This document shows, one piece after another, positions 15,758 to 22,634 of a stretch of 22,634 nucleotides of DNA. Within the stretch, counting starts at the first letter, position 1; the number at the start of each line of letters is the position of its first letter. The DNA is from RGIG1918 sp964570895. GTDB lineage: Bacteria; Cyanobacteriota; Vampirovibrionia; Gastranaerophilales; Gastranaerophilaceae. Made by a program: the position numbers and the translations under genes. The stretch is taken from contig CAZMZD010000019.1 of the NCBI GenBank assembly GCA_964570895.1, positions 1-22,634 of the forward strand, given 5' to 3'. The notes beneath the pieces were generated by a model, which was not told where the DNA came from, searched no databases, and saw only the letters and a program-made list of their open reading frames with translations.

Positions 15758-18247
15758 TTGGGGAAGAATTTAGTTTTAATTGATGGGCATGCACTTGCTT
15801 TTAGAATGTTTTTTGCGCTTGAGAGAACCTCTATGCAAACAACGGAACATGTTCCCACTTGGGCTGTTTTTGGCTTTTTTAAAACCATTTTTGATATGTT
15901 AAAAGGCAAGATGAGTAAAAATAAACCCGATTGTATTGCGGTTGCTTTCGACGTATCAAAACAAACATTTAGGCTCGAAAAATACCCCGAATATAAAGCA
16001 AACAGGCTCACTATGCCGGATGACTTGCGCCCTCAATTAGGGCTTATTATGGACGGGCTCAAAGCGCTTAATATTCCAATTTACACAAAAGAAGGTTTTG
16101 AAGGTGATGACTTGATTGGCACCCTTGCAACGCGCGCCAAGGCTTTGGGGCACAAAACATACATTCTTACAGGCGACAAAGATTCTTTCCAGCTTATTGA
16201 CGACGAAGGCTTTATTAAGGTTTTAATACCATCTAAAGGCGAAATTATCGAATACGACAAAGAAAAAGTTTATGAGAAATTGGGTGTTTATCCAAATCAA
16301 GTTATAGATTATAAAGCCCTCTCGGGTGACACTTCAGACAATATCCCCGGAATTAAAGGAATTGGGCCAAAAACAGCGCAGAGCCTTTTGGGGGAATACA
16401 AAACGCTTGACGGGATTTATGAAAATTTAGATAAAATCACAAAAAAAGCCCTGCTTGAAAAGCTGACAACGGGAAAAGAAATTGCATATTTGAGCCAATA
16501 TCTTGCAACAATCAAAAAAGACGTGGATATTGATTTTAATTTTGAGCACACAAAGCTTGAAATTCCCGATAAAAATAAAGTGATTGAATATTTTAACAAA
16601 GTTCAATTTTTCTCGTTTGTAAGAAATATAAATATTATCCTCGCTCCTTTTCAAACTTGTGATTGCGCAAATTTCTTTGAAGAAACAAAGCCCGAAGCGC
16701 AAACAGTGTCTGAAAATAGCATAAAAACAGCAGATGAAAAGCAAGACGATAACGCGCCAAAACAACTTGGCTTTTTTGATTTAAATCCTGATTTTGAACC
16801 CTACCAAGGCGAAATTGATGAAGAAAAATTTGAAGAATATCAAACGCGCGCCAATATTTCAATGGATTTAGAACTTGCAAGCTACATTAAAGACAGCTCA
16901 CGAAAACATGATTTTATATCGCAAATTCAAGATTGCCTTGGAATTGTTCCGTCAAGCACCACATCGGACGACGATTTTGTAAATTATGCACGCATACTTG
17001 AAGAATTTTATTTGAAAAATTTATCTGAAAAAGAAAAGAAATTGTTGTTCGAGATTGAAATGCCGCTTCGAAAAGTTTTGAAAAAAATGGAAAAAACGGG
17101 TGTATACATAGACACCAAGTTTTTGGGCGAATTTGCGCTTGAACTAAATGAAAAAATTAAAACAATTGAAGAGGCTGTGTATCATGAAGTTGGCGAAACT
17201 TTTAACTTAAATTCGCCAAAACAAGTGTCTGAAGTGCTTTTTAAGAAGCTTGAAATTAAGCCTAAAAAGAAAAATAAAACAGGTTTTTCAACAAGCGCTA
17301 AAGTTTTAGAAGAGCTTGCGCTCGAATATGAAATTGTGCGAAAAATTTTAGACCACCGCGCACTAATGAAGCTTAAAACAACTTATGTTGATGTTCTTCC
17401 GCGCCTTGCAGACGAAAACAGCAGAGTGCATACGCACTACAATCAAGCGCTCACAACAACAGGCAGATTGTCTTCCTCTGACCCTAATTTGCAAAACATT
17501 CCGGTCAGAACTTCTTTGGGTGCAAAAATTCGCCGCGCGTTTGTTGCGCCAAATGATGATTATTTAATTCTATCTGCAGATTATTCTCAAATCGAACTTC
17601 GTCTGCTGGCGCATATAAGTGAAGACGAGGCACTTATTTCTGCCTTCAAAAGCGGAGAGGACATCCATGCACTCACCGCAAGCAAAATCTTTGGCGTACC
17701 AAAAGACGAAGTGACGGACGAGATGAGAAGAAGGGCAAAAGCGGTAAATTTTGGAATTATATATGGTCAAACTCGCTTTGGGCTTGCTTCTTCCCTTAAA
17801 ATAACACCGTTTGAAGCACAAAACTTTATAGACAGATATTTTGCAACATACCCAAAAATCAGAACTTACATGAATAACACCCTCTTTGAAGCGCACGACA
17901 CAGGCTATGTTGAAACAATTTTTGGCAGGAAAAGATATCTTGGTAAAGAATTAAATTCGAGAAACGGAAACATCAGAGAATTTGCGGAGCGCGCCGCTAT
18001 AAATGCCCCAATTCAAGGTTCTGCGGCAGATTTAATCAAGCTTGCAATGATTAATCTTGATAAAAAATTGGAAGACAAAAAATCAAGGATTGTTCTTCAA
18101 GTGCACGACGAACTTGTGCTTGAAGTAGAAAAGACTGAATTTGACGAGATTTGCGCTTTGGTGAAAGACTGTATGGAAAATGTTTATCCGCTTCTTTTGC
18201 CGCTTGTGGTTGATGTAGAATATGGAAAAAGCTGGAAAGATGAATAA
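15758..18247 (+). CDS. polA: DNA polymerase I without a proofreading active site
   Basis: An 829-residue repair and Okazaki-fragment-processing polymerase. The 5' nuclease domain (1 to about 295) starts LVLIDGHALAFRMFFA (D9) and contains GFEGDDLIGTLA, TGDKDSFQLI and the helix-hairpin-helix GDTSDNIPGIKGIGPKTA. The next ~115 residues include a Glu/Asp-rich linker and a short remnant (MDLELASYIKD). The DxE exonuclease motif is absent, so 3'-5' proofreading is missing; the length matches Taq-type enzymes (832) rather than E. coli (928). The polymerase core has motif A DYSQIELR (D608), motif B RRRAKAVNFGIIYG (R657-G670, with F665) and motif C VHDEL (H783, D784). The start is TTG at 15758 with AGGTGA just upstream; a later start would remove the metal-binding D9. 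Confidence 0.96.
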   Translation: MGKNLVLIDGHALAFRMFFALERTSMQTTEHVPTWAVFGFFKTIFDMLKGKMSKNKPDCIAVAFDVSKQTFRLEKYPEYKANRLTMPDDLRPQLGLIMDGLKALNIPIYTKEGFEGDDLIGTLATRAKALGHKTYILTGDKDSFQLIDDEGFIKVLIPSKGEIIEYDKEKVYEKLGVYPNQVIDYKALSGDTSDNIPGIKGIGPKTAQSLLGEYKTLDGIYENLDKITKKALLEKLTTGKEIAYLSQYLATIKKDVDIDFNFEHTKLEIPDKNKVIEYFNKVQFFSFVRNINIILAPFQTCDCANFFEETKPEAQTVSENSIKTADEKQDDNAPKQLGFFDLNPDFEPYQGEIDEEKFEEYQTRANISMDLELASYIKDSSRKHDFISQIQDCLGIVPSSTTSDDDFVNYARILEEFYLKNLSEKEKKLLFEIEMPLRKVLKKMEKTGVYIDTKFLGEFALELNEKIKTIEEAVYHEVGETFNLNSPKQVSEVLFKKLEIKPKKKNKTGFSTSAKVLEELALEYEIVRKILDHRALMKLKTTYVDVLPRLADENSRVHTHYNQALTTTGRLSSSDPNLQNIPVRTSLGAKIRRAFVAPNDDYLILSADYSQIELRLLAHISEDEALISAFKSGEDIHALTASKIFGVPKDEVTDEMRRRAKAVNFGIIYGQTRFGLASSLKITPFEAQNFIDRYFATYPKIRTYMNNTLFEAHDTGYVETIFGRKRYLGKELNSRNGNIREFAERAAINAPIQGSAADLIKLAMINLDKKLEDKKSRIVLQVHDELVLEVEKTEFDEICALVKDCMENVYPLLLPLVVDVEYGKSWKDE

Positions 18248-18605
18248 AATCAAGTTCTTTTTAATTTTGTTTTTTCTTTTGGTGCAAACTTTGGCTCATG
18301 CAGAGTTTCAACTTCCTGTGAGAAATTATCAAAAACCAGCTCAAGATGTTTATTTAGACACTTTAGGTGCAATTTCTGCATCCGGCTTTAAGGTGATTGA
18401 AATTCAGTCAAAAAACGGGCTTGTTTATTTTAGCTCGCAAGGTATGAAATATTTAGCAAAAGTGACTGCCGCAAACTCTTCTGCCACGCTTAAAATCACA
18501 CCAACAAGCTCGAATTATAAAGATGAAATTTTGCCGATAAATGTAATTTTTAATAAATTAGACAGAAAATATAATGCAAAACCAACAGACCACACAAACT
18601 TATAA
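18240..18605 (+). CDS. Small exported protein of unknown function
   Basis: A 121-residue protein with a clear Sec signal peptide (NKIKFFLILFFLLVQTLAHA, cleavage before EFQLP). The mature ~100 residues look alpha/beta: a helix (DVYLDTLGAISASGF), strands (VIEIQSKNGLVYFSS, KYLAKVTA, ATLKITPTS) and a short tail. No family is recognised. The start at 18240 overlaps the polA stop by 8 bp and places the positively charged NKIK directly before the hydrophobic core, with GGAAAAAG 8 nt upstream. An in-frame ATG at 18222 would add 6 residues and cannot be excluded. The 3' end overlaps priA by 32 bp. It is probably periplasmic or at the envelope, and cotranscribed with polA and priA. Confidence 0.7.
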   Translation: MNKIKFFLILFFLLVQTLAHAEFQLPVRNYQKPAQDVYLDTLGAISASGFKVIEIQSKNGLVYFSSQGMKYLAKVTAANSSATLKITPTSSNYKDEILPINVIFNKLDRKYNAKPTDHTNL

Positions 18606-20619
18606 ATATGCTCAATGCCTTGTAAATATTGCAAAAATGGGGACCAAAACTTTCACTTATTTAATAGGTGAAACCCTTGAAGATAAAATCAAAATCGGGC
18701 AAGCGGTTCTTTTGCCTTTTGGCAAAAATCGCACAATATCAGGCTGGGTTGTTGGTTTCACAAATTATTTGGAAGACGGAATTAAAGCAAAAGAAATTCT
18801 TGAAATTACAGAAGCGGACCCGCTTTTTGACCAAGACTATCTTAAACTTTTAGAATTTGTTTCAAATTATTATTTTTGCGAATTGCCAACCGTTTTGAAA
18901 TGCGCGATTCCTGAAAAGTTTTTTGAAAAAAATGTAAAAAAATATCGAGAACCAAAAATCAAAAACGCAATTTTTGATGGGCTTACCGTAACAAATCAAA
19001 ACACTCTTTCTCCTGCCCAACAAAAAGTTTTCGACGAAATTGTTAAAATTAACCCAAAAACCGCGCTTTTATACGGAATTACGGGGAGCGGAAAAACAGA
19101 AATTTATTTTAAATTAATTGAAAAAACGATAGCAGAAGGGAAAAATGTTCTGTTCTTGGCGCCTGAAATTGTTCTTGTGACTCAACTCACAATGCGCACC
19201 GCAGAAAAATTTGGCTCTGAAAATGTTGGCATTTGGCACAGTTCAATCGGTGAAGCTGAAAAATATAAAGTTTGGCAAAATTTGAGGCAAGATAAAATTA
19301 AAATCCTCTTTGGCGCGCGCAGCGCTGTTTTTGCACCTTTGAAAAATATCGGGCTTATCATAATTGATGAATCACATGACACGAGCTACAAACAAACAAT
19401 GCCTGCCCCAAGGTACGATTCTAGGCTTGTTGCGCGAAAACTTGCCGAGCTCCACAATGCAAATGTTATTCTTGGAAGTGCAACGCCTGATATTTCAGAT
19501 TATTACGAGGCTGTTAATTCCAACTCTCTTTTTGTTTTAAAGGAAAGATATCAAGGGGCAGAGCTTGCGCGCTCGACCGTGATTGATATGCGAACAGAAC
19601 GTTTTGAGGGCAATTACGGCATATTTTCCAAATATTTAGTTCAAAGAATTAAAGAAACGGTGGACGAGGGGCACCAAGTCATTTTGCTTATAAACAGGCG
19701 CGGTTTTGCAAATTATAGCCAATGTATGGCTTGCGGCGAAGTTGTGATGTGCCCAAAATGCGCAATTCCTCTGATTTACCACAAACAAACAAATTCTCAC
19801 AAGTGCCATTTTTGCGGGTCTGAAATTAAAAATCTTCAAGCCTGCCCCACATGTAACACAGAAGCGCTTGAAAATTTTGGAGTTGGGGTTGAAAGAGTTG
19901 AAAAAATTGCCCAAGAAATTTTTGAAGATTATACAATCGCCCGTTTTGATTCAGATATTCTGGGCAAAAAAAATGAACATATTGAAATTCTGAATAACTT
20001 TAAAGCGGGCAAAATCGATATTTTAATTGGAACTCAAATGATAGCCAAAGGGTTAGATAATAAAAATGTAACGCTTGTTGGCGTGATTAATGCGGATTTG
20101 AGTTTTAACCTTCCGGATTACAGAAGCACAGAGCGCGGTTTTTCGCTTTTAACGCAGGTTGCTGGGCGCTCTGGGCGCGGAGAAGCACAAGGGCAAGTCA
20201 TTTTCCAAACATATAATAGCGAAAACGATTATCTTGAGCTTGCAAAAAATCAAGACTATGAAAATTTTTATGATACGGAGCTTGAAATTCGCGACACGCT
20301 TGACTATCCGCCTTTTTCAAAAATTATAAGAGTTATTCTTCAATCAAAAAATGAATTTAGGGCAGAGCACGCAGCAGTTGAGATAGTGCACCGCCTAAAT
20401 TCTTATATAGAAAAATTGGCACTCTCGGAAAGGCTTATTCTGCTTGGGCCTTCACCATGCGTTATAGAAAAAATCAGAAGCGAATATCGCTTTAATTTCT
20501 TAATTAAAAACAAACTTGGTGACAAAGGGCATTTCACGATTTTAAGTTTCTTAAAACAAGTCATTTTGCCTGATGACATCAAGATGATAGTGGATGTCGA
20601 CCCGTCAGACATTCTTTAG
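18574..20619 (+). CDS. priA: Primosomal replication-restart helicase PriA
   Basis: A 681-residue 3'-5' superfamily 2 DNA helicase that loads the replicative helicase at stalled forks. An N-terminal DNA-binding domain (about 1-110) precedes Walker A GITGSGKT (G168-T175). The DEAH box is DESH (D265-H268, in IIIDESHDTSYKQ; usual form DEEH). Next come LGSATPD and RRGF. Eight cysteines form two zinc sites (C384, C387, C393, C396, C411, C414, C424, C427). Helicase motifs include GTQMIAKGLD, VAGRSGR and the PriA C-terminal domain. The start overlaps the preceding gene by 32 bp and lacks a good SD, which suggests translational coupling. It closes the pnp-polA run; only 51 bp, with no clear terminator, separate it from the convergent histidine kinase. 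Confidence 0.97.
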   Translation: MQNQQTTQTYKYAQCLVNIAKMGTKTFTYLIGETLEDKIKIGQAVLLPFGKNRTISGWVVGFTNYLEDGIKAKEILEITEADPLFDQDYLKLLEFVSNYYFCELPTVLKCAIPEKFFEKNVKKYREPKIKNAIFDGLTVTNQNTLSPAQQKVFDEIVKINPKTALLYGITGSGKTEIYFKLIEKTIAEGKNVLFLAPEIVLVTQLTMRTAEKFGSENVGIWHSSIGEAEKYKVWQNLRQDKIKILFGARSAVFAPLKNIGLIIIDESHDTSYKQTMPAPRYDSRLVARKLAELHNANVILGSATPDISDYYEAVNSNSLFVLKERYQGAELARSTVIDMRTERFEGNYGIFSKYLVQRIKETVDEGHQVILLINRRGFANYSQCMACGEVVMCPKCAIPLIYHKQTNSHKCHFCGSEIKNLQACPTCNTEALENFGVGVERVEKIAQEIFEDYTIARFDSDILGKKNEHIEILNNFKAGKIDILIGTQMIAKGLDNKNVTLVGVINADLSFNLPDYRSTERGFSLLTQVAGRSGRGEAQGQVIFQTYNSENDYLELAKNQDYENFYDTELEIRDTLDYPPFSKIIRVILQSKNEFRAEHAAVEIVHRLNSYIEKLALSERLILLGPSPCVIEKIRSEYRFNFLIKNKLGDKGHFTILSFLKQVILPDDIKMIVDVDPSDIL

Positions 20620-20670
20620 CTTTTGCGTGTGCAGTATCTTTAAATGTCAAATGTGCTTTGTGTAAAAACT

Positions 20671-22332
20671 TTAAACAGGTATTTCAATTGTGAATTCAGT
20701 TTGATTTTTGTTTGAAGTGAATGAAATTTTGCCTTTATGTTTGTCTATGATTTTTTTACTTATTGCAAGCCCAAGCCCCGTTCCTTCGCCCACTTTTTTT
20801 GTTGTGTAGCCTGCTTCCATAATTTTTTTTCTGTCTTTTGCTTCAATCATATCGCCGTTGTTTGCAAATTTAATAACAAGTTTTTCGCCTAAAACTGCGG
20901 TCATTATTTTGATTTCAGGGTTTTCTTTGTTATTTTTCATAGCGTCTAGCGCGTTTGTTAAAATGTTTAAAAACACTTGGTTTAACATGCTAGGGTAGCA
21001 AGCCACGAGCGGAATTTCGCCATAATTTTTTGTGATTGTGATACCGTGCTTAATTTTGTTATGCAAAAGAGAAAGAGTCAAGTCAATTTCGGAATTTATA
21101 TTTGCTTGCTGAAGTTCCTCTTCATCTAGGCGCACAAACCTTTTCAAGGATTTCACTATGTTTGTAATTCTCTTAATGGCTTCTGCGTCAATTGAATTTA
21201 TATCTTTTAACATCTCGCTTGTGGTGTTATTTTCTTTTTCAAACATAGTCGCCATAATTTCGTTGTTGGCGCTAATTGAAGCAAGCGGGGTGTTAATTTC
21301 ATGTGCCACATTTGCAATCAATTGCCCAAGCGACGCCATTTTTTCAGCATTTATAAGCTGTAATTGAGTTTCTTCGAGTTCGCCAAGCGCCGTTTCAAGC
21401 TCCTCTTTCTTTTTTGAAATTTGCAAGAAAAGGCTAGCTTGCAAAACGGAACTTGAAATTTGGTGCTGAATGTTTAATAAAATTTCTTTTTCGTCGCGCT
21501 CCAGCTCTTTTTTGGGCGTATAAATTATAATCAAGCCGTAAACTTCATCATTTGATAAAATCGGCATAATAATTCTTGTGTGCGCCTGATTGAAAATAAT
21601 TTCAGAAGAATTATGTTCTTTAATTGTTTTTGAATAATGAATGTTTCCGAGCTTAATCTCGTTAATTATATTTTCATCAAACTCAAAGCTTTCACCAATA
21701 TTTCCTTTGGGATAAGCATATTGCAAGCTGTATTTTTCATTTGCGCATTTTGTAAAATAAACTTTGTTTGCCCCAAACACAATCGCAAGTTCGCGAAGCG
21801 CATTTTCAAACAGGGTTTTTATATCTATGCTTGAGTTTCTGAGTGTCGTTGAAATTCTGTTTAAAATTGCCATTTTTGCAGCTTGGTTTTGCGCCATTGG
21901 GGCAGTAATTTCAAGCTCATGGTTTTTTATTTTTAAATTTTCGTTTTCTTGTTTTAACCTTTGAACCAAAATTTCATTTGTTATATTTGAAAAATAAATC
22001 AGGCGGAAATGCTTAATCGTCACGGTTTTGAGCACAAAGTGCATAATGTTGTCGCCGTCTTTTTGATAAACAATTGCGCATGAAAAATCTTTTTTGGAAT
22101 TAATTGCCGCGCGGATTGGGCTATATGTTCTAAGTTGCTCTGTTTCAAGCATGCAAAGCTCAATATGGAGCTTATACTCAAGCTTTTTAATTTCCTGCTC
22201 CCAATTTGCAGGTTTGAAATAATAGAACGTATCAATAAAAGCCTTGTTCTGATAAAGCGTGTTTGCAATCATATCATAAGTCAAAAGAGGCTCGTTTATG
22301 TAGTGTGACAAGGATTTTAGAAGTTGGCTCAT
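20671..22332 (-). CDS. Soluble histidine kinase with PAS-like and GAF sensor regions
   Basis: A 553-residue sensor kinase with no membrane helix, so it should sense a cytoplasmic signal. Residues 1-120 resemble a PAS-type domain (MIANTLYQNKAFIDTF, then HFRLIYFSNITNE). A short coiled coil follows, then a GAF-like domain (about 155-310, ending VYGLIIIYTP) and a coiled-coil linker (about 308-340). The phospho-accepting histidine is H344 in NVAHEINTPLASI. The ATPase domain has the N box (NQVFLNILTNALDAM), NNGD and GTGLGLAISK. No response regulator is adjacent, so it is an orphan kinase or its partner lies elsewhere. The start has no SD; TATAAA lies 8 nt upstream, suggesting a nearly leaderless message. 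It is convergent with priA and divergent from tRNA-Phe. Confidence 0.92.
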   Translation of the reverse strand: MSQLLKSLSHYINEPLLTYDMIANTLYQNKAFIDTFYYFKPANWEQEIKKLEYKLHIELCMLETEQLRTYSPIRAAINSKKDFSCAIVYQKDGDNIMHFVLKTVTIKHFRLIYFSNITNEILVQRLKQENENLKIKNHELEITAPMAQNQAAKMAILNRISTTLRNSSIDIKTLFENALRELAIVFGANKVYFTKCANEKYSLQYAYPKGNIGESFEFDENIINEIKLGNIHYSKTIKEHNSSEIIFNQAHTRIIMPILSNDEVYGLIIIYTPKKELERDEKEILLNIQHQISSSVLQASLFLQISKKKEELETALGELEETQLQLINAEKMASLGQLIANVAHEINTPLASISANNEIMATMFEKENNTTSEMLKDINSIDAEAIKRITNIVKSLKRFVRLDEEELQQANINSEIDLTLSLLHNKIKHGITITKNYGEIPLVACYPSMLNQVFLNILTNALDAMKNNKENPEIKIMTAVLGEKLVIKFANNGDMIEAKDRKKIMEAGYTTKKVGEGTGLGLAISKKIIDKHKGKISFTSNKNQTEFTIEIPV

Positions 22333-22363
22333 AAATAAATTTTATACTTTAAACAAAAACTTT
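22333..22363 (-). promoter_or_regulatory. Leaderless-type promoter of the histidine kinase gene
   Basis: On the minus strand TATAAA (22346-22341) is 8 nt from the ATG at 22332, and no SD lies between. A TTTGCA/TTGCAA -35-like element sits 15-16 bp further upstream. Transcription would start within about 2 nt of the start codon. Confidence 0.45.
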
Positions 22364-22383
22364 GCAAATTTGTTAATTTAATA

Positions 22384-22411
22384 TTGACTTATAGCCTTGA
22401 ATTGGTATGAT
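22384..22411 (+). promoter_or_regulatory. Promoter of tRNA-Phe
   Basis: TTGACT (22384-22389) and TATGAT (22406-22411), both 5/6 to consensus, are separated by 16 bp. The start site would be near 22418, about 16 nt before the mature tRNA. The decamer ATTGGTATGA occurs twice here (22401-22410, 22413-22422), overlapping the -10 and the start region. Confidence 0.75.
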
Positions 22412-22433
22412 TATTGGTATGAAATAACCGCTT

Positions 22434-22509
22434 GGCGCGTTAGCTCAGTTGGTAGAGCAGGGGACTGAAAATCCCCGTGTCCTTGGTTCGATTCCGAGAC
22501 GCGCCACCA
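22434..22509 (+). tRNA. tRNA-Phe (anticodon GAA)
   Basis: A 76-nt cloverleaf. Acceptor stem GGCGCGT/ACGCGCC closes perfectly; D-arm TAGCTCAGTTGGTAGAGCA; anticodon stem GGGGA/TCCCC with loop CTGAAAA, giving anticodon GAA at 22467-22469; T-arm with GGTTCGATTCC; discriminator A; and an encoded CCA end (22507-22509). It reads both Phe codons. Confidence 0.98.
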
Positions 22510-22512
22510 TTT

Positions 22513-22538
22513 AAAAGGCTCCTTAGGGAGTCTTTTTT
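22513..22538 (+). terminator. Rho-independent terminator after tRNA-Phe
   Basis: AAAAGGCTCC (22513-22522) pairs with GGAGTCTTTT (22527-22536, one G-T pair) around TTAG and runs into a T tract, 4 nt past the tRNA. Confidence 0.9.
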
Positions 22539-22598
22539 ATTTTCTTTATTGGTTTTAAATGACGCTTGTATTTTGACAGGACAAATGCGAAATGGCGG

Positions 22599-22634
22599 AT
22601 GAAATGCGAAATTCCTGAAGGTTGGCAGTGTGTT
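22599..22634 (+). CDS. Possible start of a type I restriction specificity (HsdS-like) gene, cut by the window edge
   Basis: From the ATG at 22599 the frame reads MKCEIPEGWQCV and stays open to the last base. The frame is also open back to 22563, with a TTG at 22566 that could be the start. The segment EIPEGW followed by a hydrophobic turn is a frequent opening of the target-recognition domain in type I S subunits; 12 residues are too few to be sure. No good SD is seen. An 11-bp direct repeat (AAATGCGAAAT, 22583-22593 and 22602-22612) flanks the putative start. It could equally be a remnant or a chance frame. Confidence 0.3.
   Translation, partial: MKCEIPEGWQCV

Noticed and set aside
22573..22578. 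Perfect TTGACA near the right edge as a promoter
   Set aside because: No -10 element at proper spacing before the putative start at 22599.

Overview
The window reads as AT-rich chromosomal DNA of a bacterium with an outer membrane. The envelope genes (a TolC-family outer-membrane factor, an RND pump with a lipoprotein adaptor, two further Sec-exported proteins) sit beside an S-layer-homology (SLH) protein and a DNA polymerase I without a proofreading active site. Together with low GC and an N-terminal SFKG motif in the first gene, this fits the non-photosynthetic sister lineage of Cyanobacteria (Melainabacteria/Vampirovibrionia, Gastranaerophilales-like gut bacteria). That placement is an inference from gene style; no rRNA is present. 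The standard genetic code is used, with ATG, GTG and TTG starts.

Layout. (1) 1-2944, minus: a very large GT5 glycogen/starch-synthase-like protein whose end lies beyond the left edge; it does not show as a closed ORF because its stop is outside the window. (2) 3162-6146: a divergent efflux module, marR-hlyD (minus) facing a tolC-like gene (plus), with an 18-bp palindromic operator between them. (3) 6249-7685: an SLH protein with its own promoter and terminator. (4) 8013-8612: a small glycine-zipper protein, also a single-gene unit. (5) 8748-12883: a two-gene RND efflux operon joined by an ATGA overlap. (6) 12983-20619: a tightly packed run pnp - lipoprotein - polA - small exported protein - priA with overlapping or nearly touching ends. 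(7) 20671-22332, minus: a soluble histidine kinase. (8) 22434-22509: tRNA-Phe(GAA) with promoter and terminator. (9) At the right edge, an open frame whose first residues resemble a type I restriction specificity subunit.

The genes divide into envelope transport (MarR-controlled adaptor, outer-membrane channel, RND pump), envelope attachment (SLH protein), genome and RNA upkeep (PolA, PriA, PNPase) and storage-polysaccharide-like glycosyl transfer (GT5). The RND operon has no outer-membrane factor of its own and the MarR/HlyD/TolC module has no inner-membrane permease, so components may be shared. The least explained items are the expanded GT5 protein, the glycine-zipper protein, and the two unknown exported proteins between pnp, polA and priA.
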